From an uncultured Clostridia bacterium (GTDB lineage Bacteria > Bacillota > Clostridia > TANB77 > CAG-508), in assembly GCA_947601495.1 (NCBI GenBank), contig CANQGE010000011.1, forward strand, positions 1 through 46,408: a stretch of 46,408 nt of DNA, in the 5' to 3' direction. Of the stretch, positions 19,341 to 28,836 are shown in pieces. The notes under the pieces are model-generated. The model ran no database searches. It saw nothing but the letters and a program-made list of their open reading frames with translations, and was not told where the DNA came from. Position 1 is the stretch's first letter; each line of letters opens with the position of its first letter. A program made the position numbers and the translations under genes.

Positions 19341-21756
19341 ATGAATAAAATAGAATTATTATCTCCTGTTCGGAGATTTTGAATGCTTAAAATCTGCTAT
19401 TCAAAATGGAGCAGATAGTGTTTACTTAGGTTCTTCTTCTTTTAATGCTAGAGCAAGAGCCACAAATTTTGAAAAAGAAGAATTACTTGAGGCAATAAAA
19501 TATGCAAAATTAAGAAATGTAGCTGTTCACTTAACATTAAATACTTTAATTAAAAATAATGAATTTGAAGATGCTGTGAACCTTGCTATTAGTAGTTATA
19601 ATTTAGGCGTTGATGCAATTATAGTACAAGATTTAGGATTAGCCACGTATCTTTTAAAAAACTATCCTGAAATTCCTATTCATGCTAGCACTCAGATGAC
19701 TGTTCACAATTTAGAAGGTGTTAAACAATTAGAAAAATTAGGATTTTCTAGAGTTGTTTTAGCAAGAGAGCTTTCTGTTGATGAAATTAAACATATTAGA
19801 GAAAATACTTCTATAGAACTTGAAGTATTTATTCATGGTGCTCTTTGCATATCTTACTCTGGGCAATGTTTAATGTCTAGTATGATTGGTGGTCGTTCTG
19901 GAAACCGTGGTCTTTGTGCGCAACCTTGTAGATTGCCTTATGAGCTTTATCAAGATGAAAAGTTGCTAGATAAAGGATATTTATTAAGTTCTCACGATAC
20001 TTTAGGCATAGAATATTTGCCAAGCCTTATAAAAATGGGTATAAATTCTTTTAAAATTGAAGGTAGAATGAAAAATCCTGTTTATGTTGGCACTGTTACA
20101 AGATTTTATAGAAAATATATCGATTTTATTTTAAATAATTTAAACTTAAGTGATGATGAATTAGTTAAACAAATTGAAAATAAGATGAACATTAAAAATA
20201 ACGAAACAAATTTAACAGATAAAGAAGAACTTCTTCAAAGCTTTAATCGTGGCGGATTTTCTACTGGTCATTTTTCTTCTTCTGAAAACAGGAATTTAAT
20301 TTTTAAAGATAAGCCAAATAATATGGGATTGTTTTTAGGAAGCGTATCTAACTTTAATGAAAATAAAGGTTATGTTAGTTTAAACTTAAAAAACAATTTA
20401 AATATTGGTGATAAAATTTCAATTAATAATCAAACATACACTGTATCTGAGCTTATTATGAATAATCAAAATTTTTCTTCTGCTCAAGAAGGAAACTCTG
20501 TTAAAATTGGTAGAATGAAGGGAAATATTTTTTTAGGAAATTCTATTTACAAATTAGAAGATGAGAAATTAAATAAATCTATTTTCCCTACTTTTGCTCA
20601 AAACAAAAATTTTAAAAAAATTCCTTTAAAAGCTAAATTTACTCTAAAAGAAAATTTACCAGCCTCATTAGAAGTTTCATGTGGTTTAGGATATTATGAA
20701 GGTTTAAATATTAAAGTTTTAGAAAATATTCCTCAAAAAGCACAAAATAGGCCTTCTACAGAAGAAGTTATTATTAATCAAATTTCTAAAACTGGAGATA
20801 CTGAGTTTGAATTTAAGAAAATAGAAACTGTAATAGATAGTGGCTTATTTATTTCTATAGCTGAATTAAATGAATTAAGAAGAAAAGCTATTTTTGAATT
20901 AGAAAAAACTGTTTTAGAAAAACATACCCATAATTTAAGTTTAACCAAAATTGAATCTAATAATCTAAAAGAAAATTTTGAAAATACTTCTCCTAAAATT
21001 TCTTTATTATTAAATTCTATAGATTTAAATTTTGACTATATTAAACTTAAAAATGTAGATAAATTATATATTCCATTAAAATTTTTCTATAATAAAAATT
21101 TTGATAGCATTATAAAAAATATTACTTCAAGTTTTAATACATATGTTTATATGCCTAATATATTAAAAAATACTAAAACTTTACCTAATTTTTCAAATTT
21201 TGATATAAAAGGTTTTGTAATTTCAAACATTTCTGAAATTGATTTAGTTAAAAATTATAATTTAGAATTAATTGGGAATTACACTTTAAATGTGTTTAAT
21301 AACTTTTCAAATGATGAATTAAAAGCTTTAGGGATTAACTTAGCTACAGTTTCTCCTGAGCTTAACAAAAATGAGATAAATAATATTATAAATTCATCTT
21401 CTATTGGAGCTGAAATTATAGTTTATGGAAAGCTTCCTCTTATGACAAATAATTATTGCTATCTTGGAAAAAGTAATAAATGCTATAAAGAATGTGATAG
21501 AAAATGCACAAAAAGCAGTAATTTTTATTTAAAAGATAGAATGAATTTTAAATTTAAAATTGTACCAGATAATTTATCTTGTATTACAACAATTTACAAT
21601 AGTAAAATTACTTCTATTAAATATGATAATTTATCCCCTTCTTCTGTTCGTATTGATATACTTGATGAAAATGTGCAAGAAATTCAAAATATTATAGATA
21701 CTGTTAAAAGTGGAAAAAGATTTGAGGGAAATGAATACACAAATGGTCAATATTAA
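19341..21756 (+). CDS. Peptidase U32 family protein; needs +1 shift at CGG
   Basis: U32 family (RlhA/TrhP/PrtC group); members are collagenase-like or act in rRNA/tRNA hydroxylation. ATG 19341 follows GAAGGGAAA and a promoter. It reads MNKIELLSPV, then CGG (19371-19373), and would stop after 13 codons. The +1 frame from GGA gives GDFECLKSAIQNGADSVYLG, the expected U32 N-terminus (LLxPaGdfe.lk.Ai..GADaVYlG). 804 residues when joined. Other family marks: IHASTQMTVHN, EVFIHGALCISYSGQCLMSS, NRGLCAQPCR with the Cys ligands, SFKIEGRMKNP. The C-terminal part has a second Cys cluster (CYLGKSNKCYKECDRKC). A start at 19576 would remove the first strands of the TIM barrel, so the long form is preferred. 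One of only two plus-strand genes here. Confidence 0.9.
19371..19374 (+). other. CGGA +1 recoding site in U32 gene
   Basis: Context CCT GTT CGG AGA, then TTT TGA. Skipping the C reads GGA GAT TTT GAA, the conserved Gly-Asp-Phe-Glu of U32 enzymes. It lies at codon 11, so almost the whole protein depends on the shift. Confidence 0.88.
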
Positions 21757-21762
21757 AAAAAT

Positions 21763-21836
21763 AGAATTGGTAAATAGAATTTATGAGCATTTTTTAAGTT
21801 AAAAAATAAGCTTCTAAAAATCAATTAACCAATTCT
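21763..21836. repeat. Nested hairpin repeat, also convergent terminator
   Basis: AGAATTGGT at 21763-21771 pairs with AACCAATTCT at 21827-21836, and an inner GCATTTTTT pairs with AAAAAATAAGC. T-runs follow on the plus strand. It lies between the convergent U32 gene and the minus-strand gene at 21849 and can terminate both. The outer arms and inner ATTTTTT/AAAAAAT pairs are shared with the longer hairpin at 24222-24405, so the two look like one repeat family. Confidence 0.65.
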
Positions 21837-21848
21837 TTTTTTATTCAT

Positions 21849-22568
21849 TTATGAATTTATATTATTAATTTCAAATTCATAATAATTATCTTCTAAAACC
21901 GTATTATTTATTTTAGTTTCTTCAATGTCTCCAGAATCGTAATGTACTGTTCGTTTATCAAAATAATTGTACTGTAAATTATATATTACAAGATGTATGT
22001 CTTTTATATTATTAAATAAATTTTCATCTTGAATAGTAATTTCATAATTGCAAGTATGAAGACTGTTGTCAAATGTAAAATTCATTTTTGAAAAGATTTT
22101 GTATGTGTCATGTATATATTCTCTGTATTTAGCCAAAGAGCTTTGAGATATATTCTTTTTATTTTCTTTGTAAAAATATGGTTCTACTAATTTACTTTTT
22201 TCTGATAATAATTTATTAGTAAGAATGTTATAGTTATTATCATATATATAATAAGAGAATTTAATTGTACTATAATCATAATCTGTTTCTAAATCTTCTG
22301 GTTTTATTTCTATATTAAATTTCATCTTATCTTTTTCTACATTATAAGAATTTAATTTTAAATTTAATCCATATACTTTAAAATTATTATCTTCATTTTG
22401 ATTAAAAATCTTTTTTTCTAGTTTTCTATTTATATACTTTTCATAAAACAATTCTTCAAAACCATTTGATTCATCATTACTTTTATTTGTATAGTTTATA
22501 TATAAACTAGCAAGAATTATAAAAATAACTAATCCTATAATAATACCAATTAAAGTTTGTTTTTTCAT
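21849..22568 (-). CDS. Membrane-anchored protein of unknown function in the ECF sigma operon
   Basis: 239 residues: an N-terminal membrane helix (about 5-25) followed by an extracellular domain rich in Asn, Tyr and Glu. I do not recognise the family. The ATG at 22568 is chosen because AGGAGG lies 10 bases upstream; an earlier start would run into the anti-sigma gene. It is the third gene of the sigma/anti-sigma operon, so it may be a co-regulated envelope protein. Confidence 0.65.
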   Translation of the reverse strand: MKKQTLIGIIIGLVIFIILASLYINYTNKSNDESNGFEELFYEKYINRKLEKKIFNQNEDNNFKVYGLNLKLNSYNVEKDKMKFNIEIKPEDLETDYDYSTIKFSYYIYDNNYNILTNKLLSEKSKLVEPYFYKENKKNISQSSLAKYREYIHDTYKIFSKMNFTFDNSLHTCNYEITIQDENLFNNIKDIHLVIYNLQYNYFDKRTVHYDSGDIEETKINNTVLEDNYYEFEINNINS

Positions 22569-22587
22569 ATAATTTTTTCCTCCTTTA

Positions 22588-23559
22588 TTAGTTTGCTCTT
22601 TCAGATTCAAGTACTACATATCCTGATAAATTTGGTCTTTCAACATCTCCATCTGTAATACAATTTAATTGTATATTGTAATATTCTACCAATTTTTTGA
22701 AAGTAAAATTAGTAAAAACAAACATTTCAGTTTTCTCAATAATTCCAGTATCTTTATTTATAAATACTCTATTTGAAAATAGATTAGATATTACTTTTTC
22801 TAATAAACCAAAATCTTCATTTTCTGGTTTTGATTTCATATCAACAACAATATATTTTTTACCATTTATTTCTTTTTCTCCAATGTATCTATAAAAATAA
22901 TTTTTGCTATCAATGTTGTTGCCATTTAAAAAATCTAATCCTTTATAATTATTATCTTCTGGTAAAGTTGTTACATAAGCGGTTTTATATTCATTATTTA
23001 TTTCAGAACTGCAAAATATTTCTTCATTAGTATTATAGTTATAATAAATTTTGCCACCATTTGATATATTTAAAATAACACCATCTTTTGCAAAATATTC
23101 ACTTTGTATATCAGAATAAAAAATATCATCTGCTTCTTTATATTTTGTTAAAGAAATAACTTCTAAATAATAATTTTTATTTTCTCTACCTTTTTCTAAT
23201 AATGATAATATTTCTTCTTCTGTCATATTACCAGACTTATCTATTTTCCCATCATATCTTATAAAGAAATAATTACAAATAACAAAAACAATTGTAAGAA
23301 TAATTAAAGTTAAAATAGATGTGCCTATTATTTTTAATGTGCCAAGTTTTTTTCTTATTTTTTTCATATAATCTACTTCTTTTTTATTATTTATATTTTT
23401 CTCTGTTTTAATTTCTGCTTTCATAGCATCTAACTTTTTTGAACACTCTTCACAGTTTTTTAGATGATCTTCTAAAAAGTCATTTGTTTCTTTTTGAGTT
23501 AAATTATCAACATAGTTAGGTAGCAAATCTTGTACTATTTTACAATCTTTTTTATTCAT
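22588..23559 (-). CDS. Anti-sigma factor with zinc-finger N-terminus
   Basis: 323 residues. The cytoplasmic N-terminus has the zf-HC2 anti-sigma pattern, with Cys6 in KKDCKIV and HLKNCEECSKKL (His32, Cys36, Cys39), then a membrane helix (about 73-97) and an outside domain of about 220 residues. This is the RsiW-like layout that holds an ECF sigma factor inactive until a signal outside triggers release. It overlaps the sigma gene by 8 bases (ATG within the sigma 3' end), a usual pairing. The outside domain is not one I recognise. Confidence 0.85.
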   Translation of the reverse strand: MNKKDCKIVQDLLPNYVDNLTQKETNDFLEDHLKNCEECSKKLDAMKAEIKTEKNINNKKEVDYMKKIRKKLGTLKIIGTSILTLIILTIVFVICNYFFIRYDGKIDKSGNMTEEEILSLLEKGRENKNYYLEVISLTKYKEADDIFYSDIQSEYFAKDGVILNISNGGKIYYNYNTNEEIFCSSEINNEYKTAYVTTLPEDNNYKGLDFLNGNNIDSKNYFYRYIGEKEINGKKYIVVDMKSKPENEDFGLLEKVISNLFSNRVFINKDTGIIEKTEMFVFTNFTFKKLVEYYNIQLNCITDGDVERPNLSGYVVLESERAN

Positions 23560-24040
23560 TTTCTTTATCCTCCTTTATCTTAGTTTTTCCTCTGTAAAAA
23601 GTAACTCTTGCCCAGTTTTCAGTTTTATTTAAAATATCTCCTATTTCTCTAAAACTTAGTTCTCCTGTGATTCGCATATACATTACTTCTCTTGTTAAAT
23701 CATCTAATTTTTGCATTTTTTTATATAAATTTAGTTTCTCTTCTTTTGAAATTGCACTATTTTCTAAATCATTATTTGAATCTAAAAATTCTATATTAAT
23801 TTCATCTATATTATCTATTTTTTTCTTTCTTTTTAATTCATCATACCATAAGTTTTTTGCAATTTGACAAAGCCAAACTGACATTTTAGAATCTCCTCTA
23901 AATGAATTAATCTTTAAAACCGCTCTGTAAAAAGTTTCTTGAGTTAATTCTTCAGATAAGTCACTATTATGAGTTAAGCAAAATAAATACTTATATACTG
24001 TTTCAAAATATTCTTTATATATTTCTTCAATATCTTGCAT
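23552..24040 (-). CDS. ECF-type RNA polymerase sigma factor
   Basis: 162 residues with a sigma-2 region (about 10-75; YKYLFCLTHNSDLSEELTQE, WLCQIAKNLWYDELKRKKK) and a sigma-4 region (about 105-155; REVMYMRITGELSFREIGDIL). The size and lack of other regions fit the SigW/SigV-like ECF group. Translationally coupled to the anti-sigma gene. A possible ECF-type promoter (24059-24086) suggests that it activates its own operon. Confidence 0.92.
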   Translation of the reverse strand: MQDIEEIYKEYFETVYKYLFCLTHNSDLSEELTQETFYRAVLKINSFRGDSKMSVWLCQIAKNLWYDELKRKKKIDNIDEINIEFLDSNNDLENSAISKEEKLNLYKKMQKLDDLTREVMYMRITGELSFREIGDILNKTENWARVTFYRGKTKIKEDKENE

Positions 24041-24058
24041 TTTTATCTCCTTTATAAT

Positions 24059-24086
24059 ATGACTTTAAAAAAAGCTTTTCGTTACA
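24059..24086 (-). promoter_or_regulatory. Possible autoregulated ECF promoter
   Basis: Minus strand TGTAAC at the -35 position, 17 bases, then GTCAT at -10, followed by AGGAG and the sigma ATG. The AAC -35 core is typical of ECF promoters. No good SigA promoter is seen at this place. Confidence 0.45.
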
Positions 24087-24221
24087 AAATATATGATAAT
24101 TTTTAAGAAAATTTTAATAACTAAAAATTATTTCAAGCGAAATATTAAAAAAACTATACTTTAATTAATTTAAAAAATTATAAATAAATTTGATTCTTTC
24201 ATTAATTAAAACAAAATATTA

Positions 24222-24405
24222 AAAACTATATTTTTATTAATTCAATAAGTTACTTACGTTCAAACAATTATCACAGAATTGGTAAACAGCATTTTTTGGC
24301 ACCCTTCCATCAAAAGATGAACTCTTTCCAAAAAATGTGTTAACCAATTCTAGCTCAATTGTTTTCAAAACCAGTAACTTATTTCATTAATAAAAATATA
24401 GTTTT
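24222..24405. repeat. 184-bp near-perfect hairpin element (MITE-like or structured RNA)
   Basis: Arms of 33 bases (AAAACTATATTTTTATTAAT then two mismatches, then AATAAGTTACT) are inverted at both ends. Inside, further pairs follow in order: ACAATT/AATTGT, AGAATTGGT/AACCAATTCT, ATTTTTTGG/CCAAAAAAT, and a loop with CATC/GATG. It lies in the 416-base gene-free stretch between the sigma gene and the gene at 24457; the rest of that stretch is plain AT-rich sequence. Inner arms match the hairpin at 21763-21836. No open reading frame is inside. Confidence 0.75.
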
Positions 24406-24456
24406 ACATTAATTTTGTTAAAATTAATTTATTAAAATGATTTTGTAAAAATCATT

Positions 24457-25122
24457 TTAGTCTTCACTTTGAATCTCTATTCTTTGGTAATTATCTGTTT
24501 TTGGAAGCTCAATATCTTTTATTCCTACCACATTAAATCTTAGTTCATATTCATATTCGTAAACATCTCCTGTTTCAAACTCTATACGAGCCTTTAGTGG
24601 TTTAGAAGAATTTTTTTCTATCCAATATGTTTTTGTATCTTCTTTTTCTTTAATAACTATTTTATAGCAGTTTTTATAATCTATTTTTTCGCTTCCTACT
24701 TTATTTCGTAAACTTCCAGCCATTAAAAACTTTTGAAATACATTTTTGCTATATCCAGGTATTAAGCTTGCAAACATTTCATAAGAAACTAATCCCAAAG
24801 AATTTTCCATATCTAGAACATATAATGTTTTATTTGGTTCATCTACCATATATGCATCTTTTCCATCTACCCAAGTATATATTCCATTTTCTGCAACTAG
24901 TTTTCCTGTACCATCTTTATAATAAGTTTTTGTTACTGATGTTACTCCTTCATGTGTTACAGTAGTTTTTAAATAGTAGTTGTCGTTTTCTATATTTTTT
25001 TCAATTTGAGAAAAAATGTTTTGAATTACGCAAAAATTTCTTATTGCTCTTATTCCAAAAAATAATCCTGCTAATAAAAAAATACTTAATATAACTATTC
25101 CAACAATCATTTTTTTGCTCAT
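24457..25122 (-). CDS. Membrane-anchored extracellular protein of unknown function
   Basis: 221 residues: an N-terminal membrane helix (about 4-24) and an extracellular domain with strands such as NYYLKTTVTHEGVTSVTKTYYKDG and TKTYWIEKNSSKPLKARIEF. This pattern of a carried-load domain recalls LolA/LppX-like or DUF-type lipoprotein folds, but I cannot assign a family. A short AAATGATTTT hairpin (24434-24458) right at the stop codon may end the transcript. Confidence 0.65.
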   Translation of the reverse strand: MSKKMIVGIVILSIFLLAGLFFGIRAIRNFCVIQNIFSQIEKNIENDNYYLKTTVTHEGVTSVTKTYYKDGTGKLVAENGIYTWVDGKDAYMVDEPNKTLYVLDMENSLGLVSYEMFASLIPGYSKNVFQKFLMAGSLRNKVGSEKIDYKNCYKIVIKEKEDTKTYWIEKNSSKPLKARIEFETGDVYEYEYELRFNVVGIKDIELPKTDNYQRIEIQSED

Positions 25123-25154
25123 TATTTTTTACACCTCAAAAGCTATTTTTTAAT

Positions 25155-25195
25155 AAAAAAGTTTAAAATTCCACCACAAATGAAATTTTAAACTT
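25155..25195 (-). terminator. Terminator of tyrS
   Basis: Stem AAGTTTAAAATT with AATTTTAAACTT around a short CAT/GTG-flanked loop, followed on the minus strand by TTTTTT, just after the tyrS stop codon. Confidence 0.8.
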
Positions 25196-25201
25196 ATATT
25201 T

Positions 25202-26416
25202 TTATTTTTCTAATTTATGAAATACTTTTTTACCTTTCTTTAAAATTGCATATCCATCTTTAAAATCTTTTTCTGATAAACTATAAGTAATATCTTCAAT
25301 TTTTACATCATTTAATGAAATTCCACCTTGCGCAATTAAAGTTTTTGCTTGTCCTTTTGAAGGAGCTATTCCAGATAAAACTATTGCATCTAATATAGAA
25401 ATATTTATGTTTTCTAATTTAGTTGTTGGCATGTTTTCTACATTTCCATTATTCTCAAATAATGCTTCTGCTGATTTTTGTGCTTTAATTGCTTCTTCTT
25501 CTCCATGAATTAGTTTTGTTATTTCAAATGCTGCAACTTTTTTAGCTTCATTTATTTTTTCATCTTTTAGTGATGATAATCTATCTACTTCTTCCATAGG
25601 TAAGAAAGTTAGAAGACTTAAAACTTTTCTAACCTCAGTATCTCCAATATTTCTCCAATATTGATAGAATTCATAAGGTGATGTTCTTTCTGGATTTAGC
25701 CATAATGCTCCTTTAGCTGTTTTTCCCATTTTCTTTCCTTCAGCTGTTGTAAGAAGTTTAAATGTTAATCCATATGAGTCGTCTGAACCAATTTTTCTAA
25801 TTAATTCAACTCCACCTAAAATATTAGACCATTGATCATTTCCACCAATTTGTAATTTACAATCATATTTATCATGCAAATATAAGAAATCATAACTTTG
25901 TAGTAATAAATATCCCATTTCAAAAAAAGTTAAACCTGTTTCTAATCTAGTTTTATAACATTCTTGAGCTATCATTTTGCTAATTGTAAATTTAGTTCCA
26001 ATTTCTCTCATAAAATCTATATAATTTAAATCTAATAACCAATCCGCATTATTTACAATAATAGCAGCATTATCTCCTTCAAAAGATACAAATTTTTCTG
26101 CTTGTTTTCTAATAGATTCAACATTTGAATCTAATTGTTCTCTTGTAAGCATTTTTCTCATATCAGTTCTTCCTGAAGGATCTCCAATTGTTGCTGTTCC
26201 ACCGCCCATTAATATAATTGGTCTGTGTCCTGCTTGTTGCATTCTAGAAGCAACCATTAAAGCAACAAAATGGCCTATATGCATACTATCTGCAGTTGGA
26301 TCTATTCCTATATAAAATCTTACACTTTCTTTTTGAAATAGTTCTCTTATTTCCTTTTCATTTGTTAATTGCTCTATGTAACCTCTATCTTCAAGTTCTT
26401 TTATTATGTCTGTCAT
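25202..26416 (-). CDS. tyrS: Tyrosyl-tRNA synthetase
   Basis: Class I synthetase that charges tRNA-Tyr. 404 residues with HIGH as MHIGHF (about 46-51) preceded by DPTADS, the QIGGNDQW tyrosine/adenylate region, the KMSKS loop as KMGKT (about 230), and a C-terminal S4 RNA-binding domain (from about 340; GQAKTLIAQGGISLND). No T-box leader is visible; the gene starts 16 bases behind the zinc-ribbon gene and is probably transcribed with it. Confidence 0.95.
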   Translation of the reverse strand: MTDIIKELEDRGYIEQLTNEKEIRELFQKESVRFYIGIDPTADSMHIGHFVALMVASRMQQAGHRPIILMGGGTATIGDPSGRTDMRKMLTREQLDSNVESIRKQAEKFVSFEGDNAAIIVNNADWLLDLNYIDFMREIGTKFTISKMIAQECYKTRLETGLTFFEMGYLLLQSYDFLYLHDKYDCKLQIGGNDQWSNILGGVELIRKIGSDDSYGLTFKLLTTAEGKKMGKTAKGALWLNPERTSPYEFYQYWRNIGDTEVRKVLSLLTFLPMEEVDRLSSLKDEKINEAKKVAAFEITKLIHGEEEAIKAQKSAEALFENNGNVENMPTTKLENINISILDAIVLSGIAPSKGQAKTLIAQGGISLNDVKIEDITYSLSEKDFKDGYAILKKGKKVFHKLEK

Positions 26417-26432
26417 TATTTCCTCCTAAATA

Positions 26433-26720
26433 TTATAAACTAATTTTTTCTTCTCCATCTAAGTTTTGAACTAATCCGCCTAGTCCATCTGTAATATAAA
26501 TTCCGCTAAATTCTTCATATCCTAAATAACGATTTAAATTTTTAGCACTAATTCCTGTTGAAGCAGAAATTTCTCCTTTTGAAATTCCACTAACATAATT
26601 TTCTGCAAAAAATCCTTTTAATTTACTTAAATCTGCCAAATCTTTCTTTTCACATTCTTGACAAACCTCAACATCTGATGCATAGAATCTACCACAACGA
26701 GCACATCTTTTTAATTCCAT
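26433..26720 (-). CDS. Small zinc-ribbon protein with HTH-like C-terminus
   Basis: 95 residues. The N-terminal CxxC pairs (CARCGRFY, CQECEKKD) form a zinc ribbon; the second half (GEISASTGISAKNLNRYLGY) looks like a helix-turn-helix with a regulator-type recognition helix. I do not recognise the family exactly. A fair ribosome site (GGGGG) precedes the ATG. It is the first gene before tyrS. Confidence 0.65.
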   Translation of the reverse strand: MELKRCARCGRFYASDVEVCQECEKKDLADLSKLKGFFAENYVSGISKGEISASTGISAKNLNRYLGYEEFSGIYITDGLGGLVQNLDGEEKISL

Positions 26721-26770
26721 AATTTTTGCCCCCTTTATTTCTTATATTTATCTAATTTTTAATTTGTAAC

Positions 26771-26799
26771 ATTTTATCATATTGTTTAAAAAAAGTCTA
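26771..26799 (-). promoter_or_regulatory. Probable promoter of the zinc-ribbon/tyrS unit
   Basis: Minus strand -35 TAGACT, 17-base spacer, -10 TAAAAT, about 50 bases before the ATG at 26720. The -35 is weak. Confidence 0.45.
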
Positions 26800-26810
26800 C
26801 TTTTAAAAAA

Positions 26811-27575
26811 TTATTCTGCATTTTTTACCTTATTATTGTCTTTAATTATTTCTGCTACTTTTTTATTTGGTATTCCTGGTATTGACATTATTACACTATT
26901 ATCTTCAATTTTTTTATTTTTTCTTATATATGTTTTTAAACCAATATTGCAATTATTTCCTATTGTAACACCTGGCATAATGTAACTTTCAGCACTTATT
27001 AAAGTATTTGAGCCAATTTCAATATTATTAAGATATAAATAATTTCCTTCAAATATATGACAAGATATATTTGCATCTCCACCTATTACTACATTATCTT
27101 TTATAGTTAAAAGATATGAATCATGCAAGCCTCTTGTATTTATAAAAACATTTTTACCAATTTTACATCCTAAAATTCTATAAAAAATTTTAGCATATAC
27201 TGTTCCTGAAACGTATGGTAAAACTAAATTAAGTAATATTACATGTAATCCTGAATATACAAGCCATCTCGCAAAAACGCCTGAAGAAGTTGGATATTTT
27301 CCAGGTTTAAAACCTATTGTTAAAATTCTTTCTACAACTCCAAAAACAATTAGAGCTACTATGAAAAATAAATATATTGCAATGCCAATTGTTATTGATA
27401 GTAATATAATAGTTTTTATATCATTTAAACCCACATATTTTACAAACTCATATATTAAAAGTGCTGATGGAATCATTGAAACTCCAATTACTAATCCATA
27501 AAAAATATATACTATCAAAGAAATTACTGTAGATGTTAGCCAATTATTCATTAAAAATTCTATTATTTTTTTCAT
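26811..27575 (-). CDS. Membrane-associated hexapeptide-repeat acyltransferase
   Basis: 254 residues with four hydrophobic segments in the first half (about 12-125) and a left-handed beta-helix in the second: hexapeptide repeats IGKNVFI, VVIGGDANI, IEIGSNTLI, VTIGNNCNIG. These enzymes transfer acyl groups to sugars or other envelope molecules. It is next to a second, unrelated acyltransferase (27610-28803), so the pair may modify a shared envelope polymer. Confidence 0.75.
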   Translation of the reverse strand: MKKIIEFLMNNWLTSTVISLIVYIFYGLVIGVSMIPSALLIYEFVKYVGLNDIKTIILLSITIGIAIYLFFIVALIVFGVVERILTIGFKPGKYPTSSGVFARWLVYSGLHVILLNLVLPYVSGTVYAKIFYRILGCKIGKNVFINTRGLHDSYLLTIKDNVVIGGDANISCHIFEGNYLYLNNIEIGSNTLISAESYIMPGVTIGNNCNIGLKTYIRKNKKIEDNSVIMSIPGIPNKKVAEIIKDNNKVKNAE

Positions 27576-27609
27576 TACTATTACCCCATCTTTTTATATA
27601 TTCTTTAAA

Positions 27610-28803
27610 TTAAGATTCCTCTTTTTTATTAAATACTAATTTTATTCCCTTTGAAAATATTTTTTTAATTTGTTCAATTATAACTAAAATTATTAATGAA
27701 AGTATTAAAGTAACAATCATTCCCACAAACAAATATAAAAGCTCAAGTACAAATTTTTCTATTTTTTCAAATTTATATAAATCAACTTTGGCTAAAATTA
27801 AATAGTGAACTAAATATATTCCAAATGTTTTATTACTTAACCATAAAAGAGCTTTTTTGAATTTTTCATTTTTTAAATCGATAGAATATAAGAAAATGAA
27901 CCAACATAATCCTGAAACAACATTAAATGCTGTATATTCCCATTCTATAAAATTTGGTCTTCCTACTATATCTACTAAGTTATTAGCTACCATATAAAAA
28001 ATTTCTACTCTATATTTTATTAAATTAGTAGCCACAAAACCAATTAATGAAATAATTGTTAATTTTTTATTATTCTTTAATTTATCTTTACGAACAAATA
28101 ATTCGTAACCCAATAGCACATAAACTATTTCAGTAGGAACAATTGTTAGTAATTTTATTTCTCCAATAACTGGTAGAACAAAAAATCTTTGAATATCTTG
28201 TAAAAGTAAACTTGCAATTCCAAATCCAAGCATTATTTTTCTAGCTAGTTTGCATTCGTTTGTTTCTTTGCAAACAAGCCATAAAATTGGAATCCAAATT
28301 ACTACTTTAACATAAGAATATATATACCACAAATGTGCACACAAATCATTTAAATATGTAATATCTCCTTTTAAAATAGACTGCACTATTTGAATAGGAT
28401 TAATATTAAAATTCTGCAAGCAATATAAAAAGCTTTCTTTATTTACAATAAAAGGATAAAATGCTTGTGTAAAAAGTACAAATATAAATGATGGTAATAA
28501 AATCTTTTTAATTGTTCCAGACCAAATTTTTTTATAGCTTCGACCATTAACTAAGAAAAATCCTGTAATCATAAAAAATAATGCTATTCCATCTTTTAAA
28601 AAGCTTTTTTCAAGTAATCTGCTCCAATCAATTCTATTGTAAGCTGTGTTTAATACTTGAAGTGAGAGATGTGCACATATTACGCTTAAGCAAGCCACAA
28701 CTCTAATTAAATCAATTGAATAGTCTCTCTCTTTTTTAACTTTTTCTTCTTTTTTTTGTTCTTTTGTTTCAATAGTTTTAGCTTCTTTTTCTGCTACTTT
28801 CAT
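27610..28803 (-). CDS. Acyltransferase 3 family membrane protein (OafA-like)
   Basis: 397 residues with about 10 membrane helices. The family start is RDYSIDLIRVVACLSVICAHL (about 26-46), with Asp and Arg in the usual IDLLR position and His45 as the likely catalytic His of the AcylT3 fold; GIALFFMITGFFLVNG follows. It moves acyl groups across the membrane to O-acetylate surface glycans or wall polymers. A Lys/Glu-rich start (1-25) stays in the cytoplasm. Confidence 0.82.
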   Translation of the reverse strand: MKVAEKEAKTIETKEQKKEEKVKKERDYSIDLIRVVACLSVICAHLSLQVLNTAYNRIDWSRLLEKSFLKDGIALFFMITGFFLVNGRSYKKIWSGTIKKILLPSFIFVLFTQAFYPFIVNKESFLYCLQNFNINPIQIVQSILKGDITYLNDLCAHLWYIYSYVKVVIWIPILWLVCKETNECKLARKIMLGFGIASLLLQDIQRFFVLPVIGEIKLLTIVPTEIVYVLLGYELFVRKDKLKNNKKLTIISLIGFVATNLIKYRVEIFYMVANNLVDIVGRPNFIEWEYTAFNVVSGLCWFIFLYSIDLKNEKFKKALLWLSNKTFGIYLVHYLILAKVDLYKFEKIEKFVLELLYLFVGMIVTLILSLIILVIIEQIKKIFSKGIKLVFNKKEES

Positions 28804-28836
28804 AAAGGTTTATTCCTTTCCCAAAAAAATAATAAA

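Noticed and set aside
25123-26760. A T-box riboswitch for tyrS
   Set aside because: I saw no T-box sequence or antiterminator in the short leaders before tyrS or the zinc-ribbon gene.
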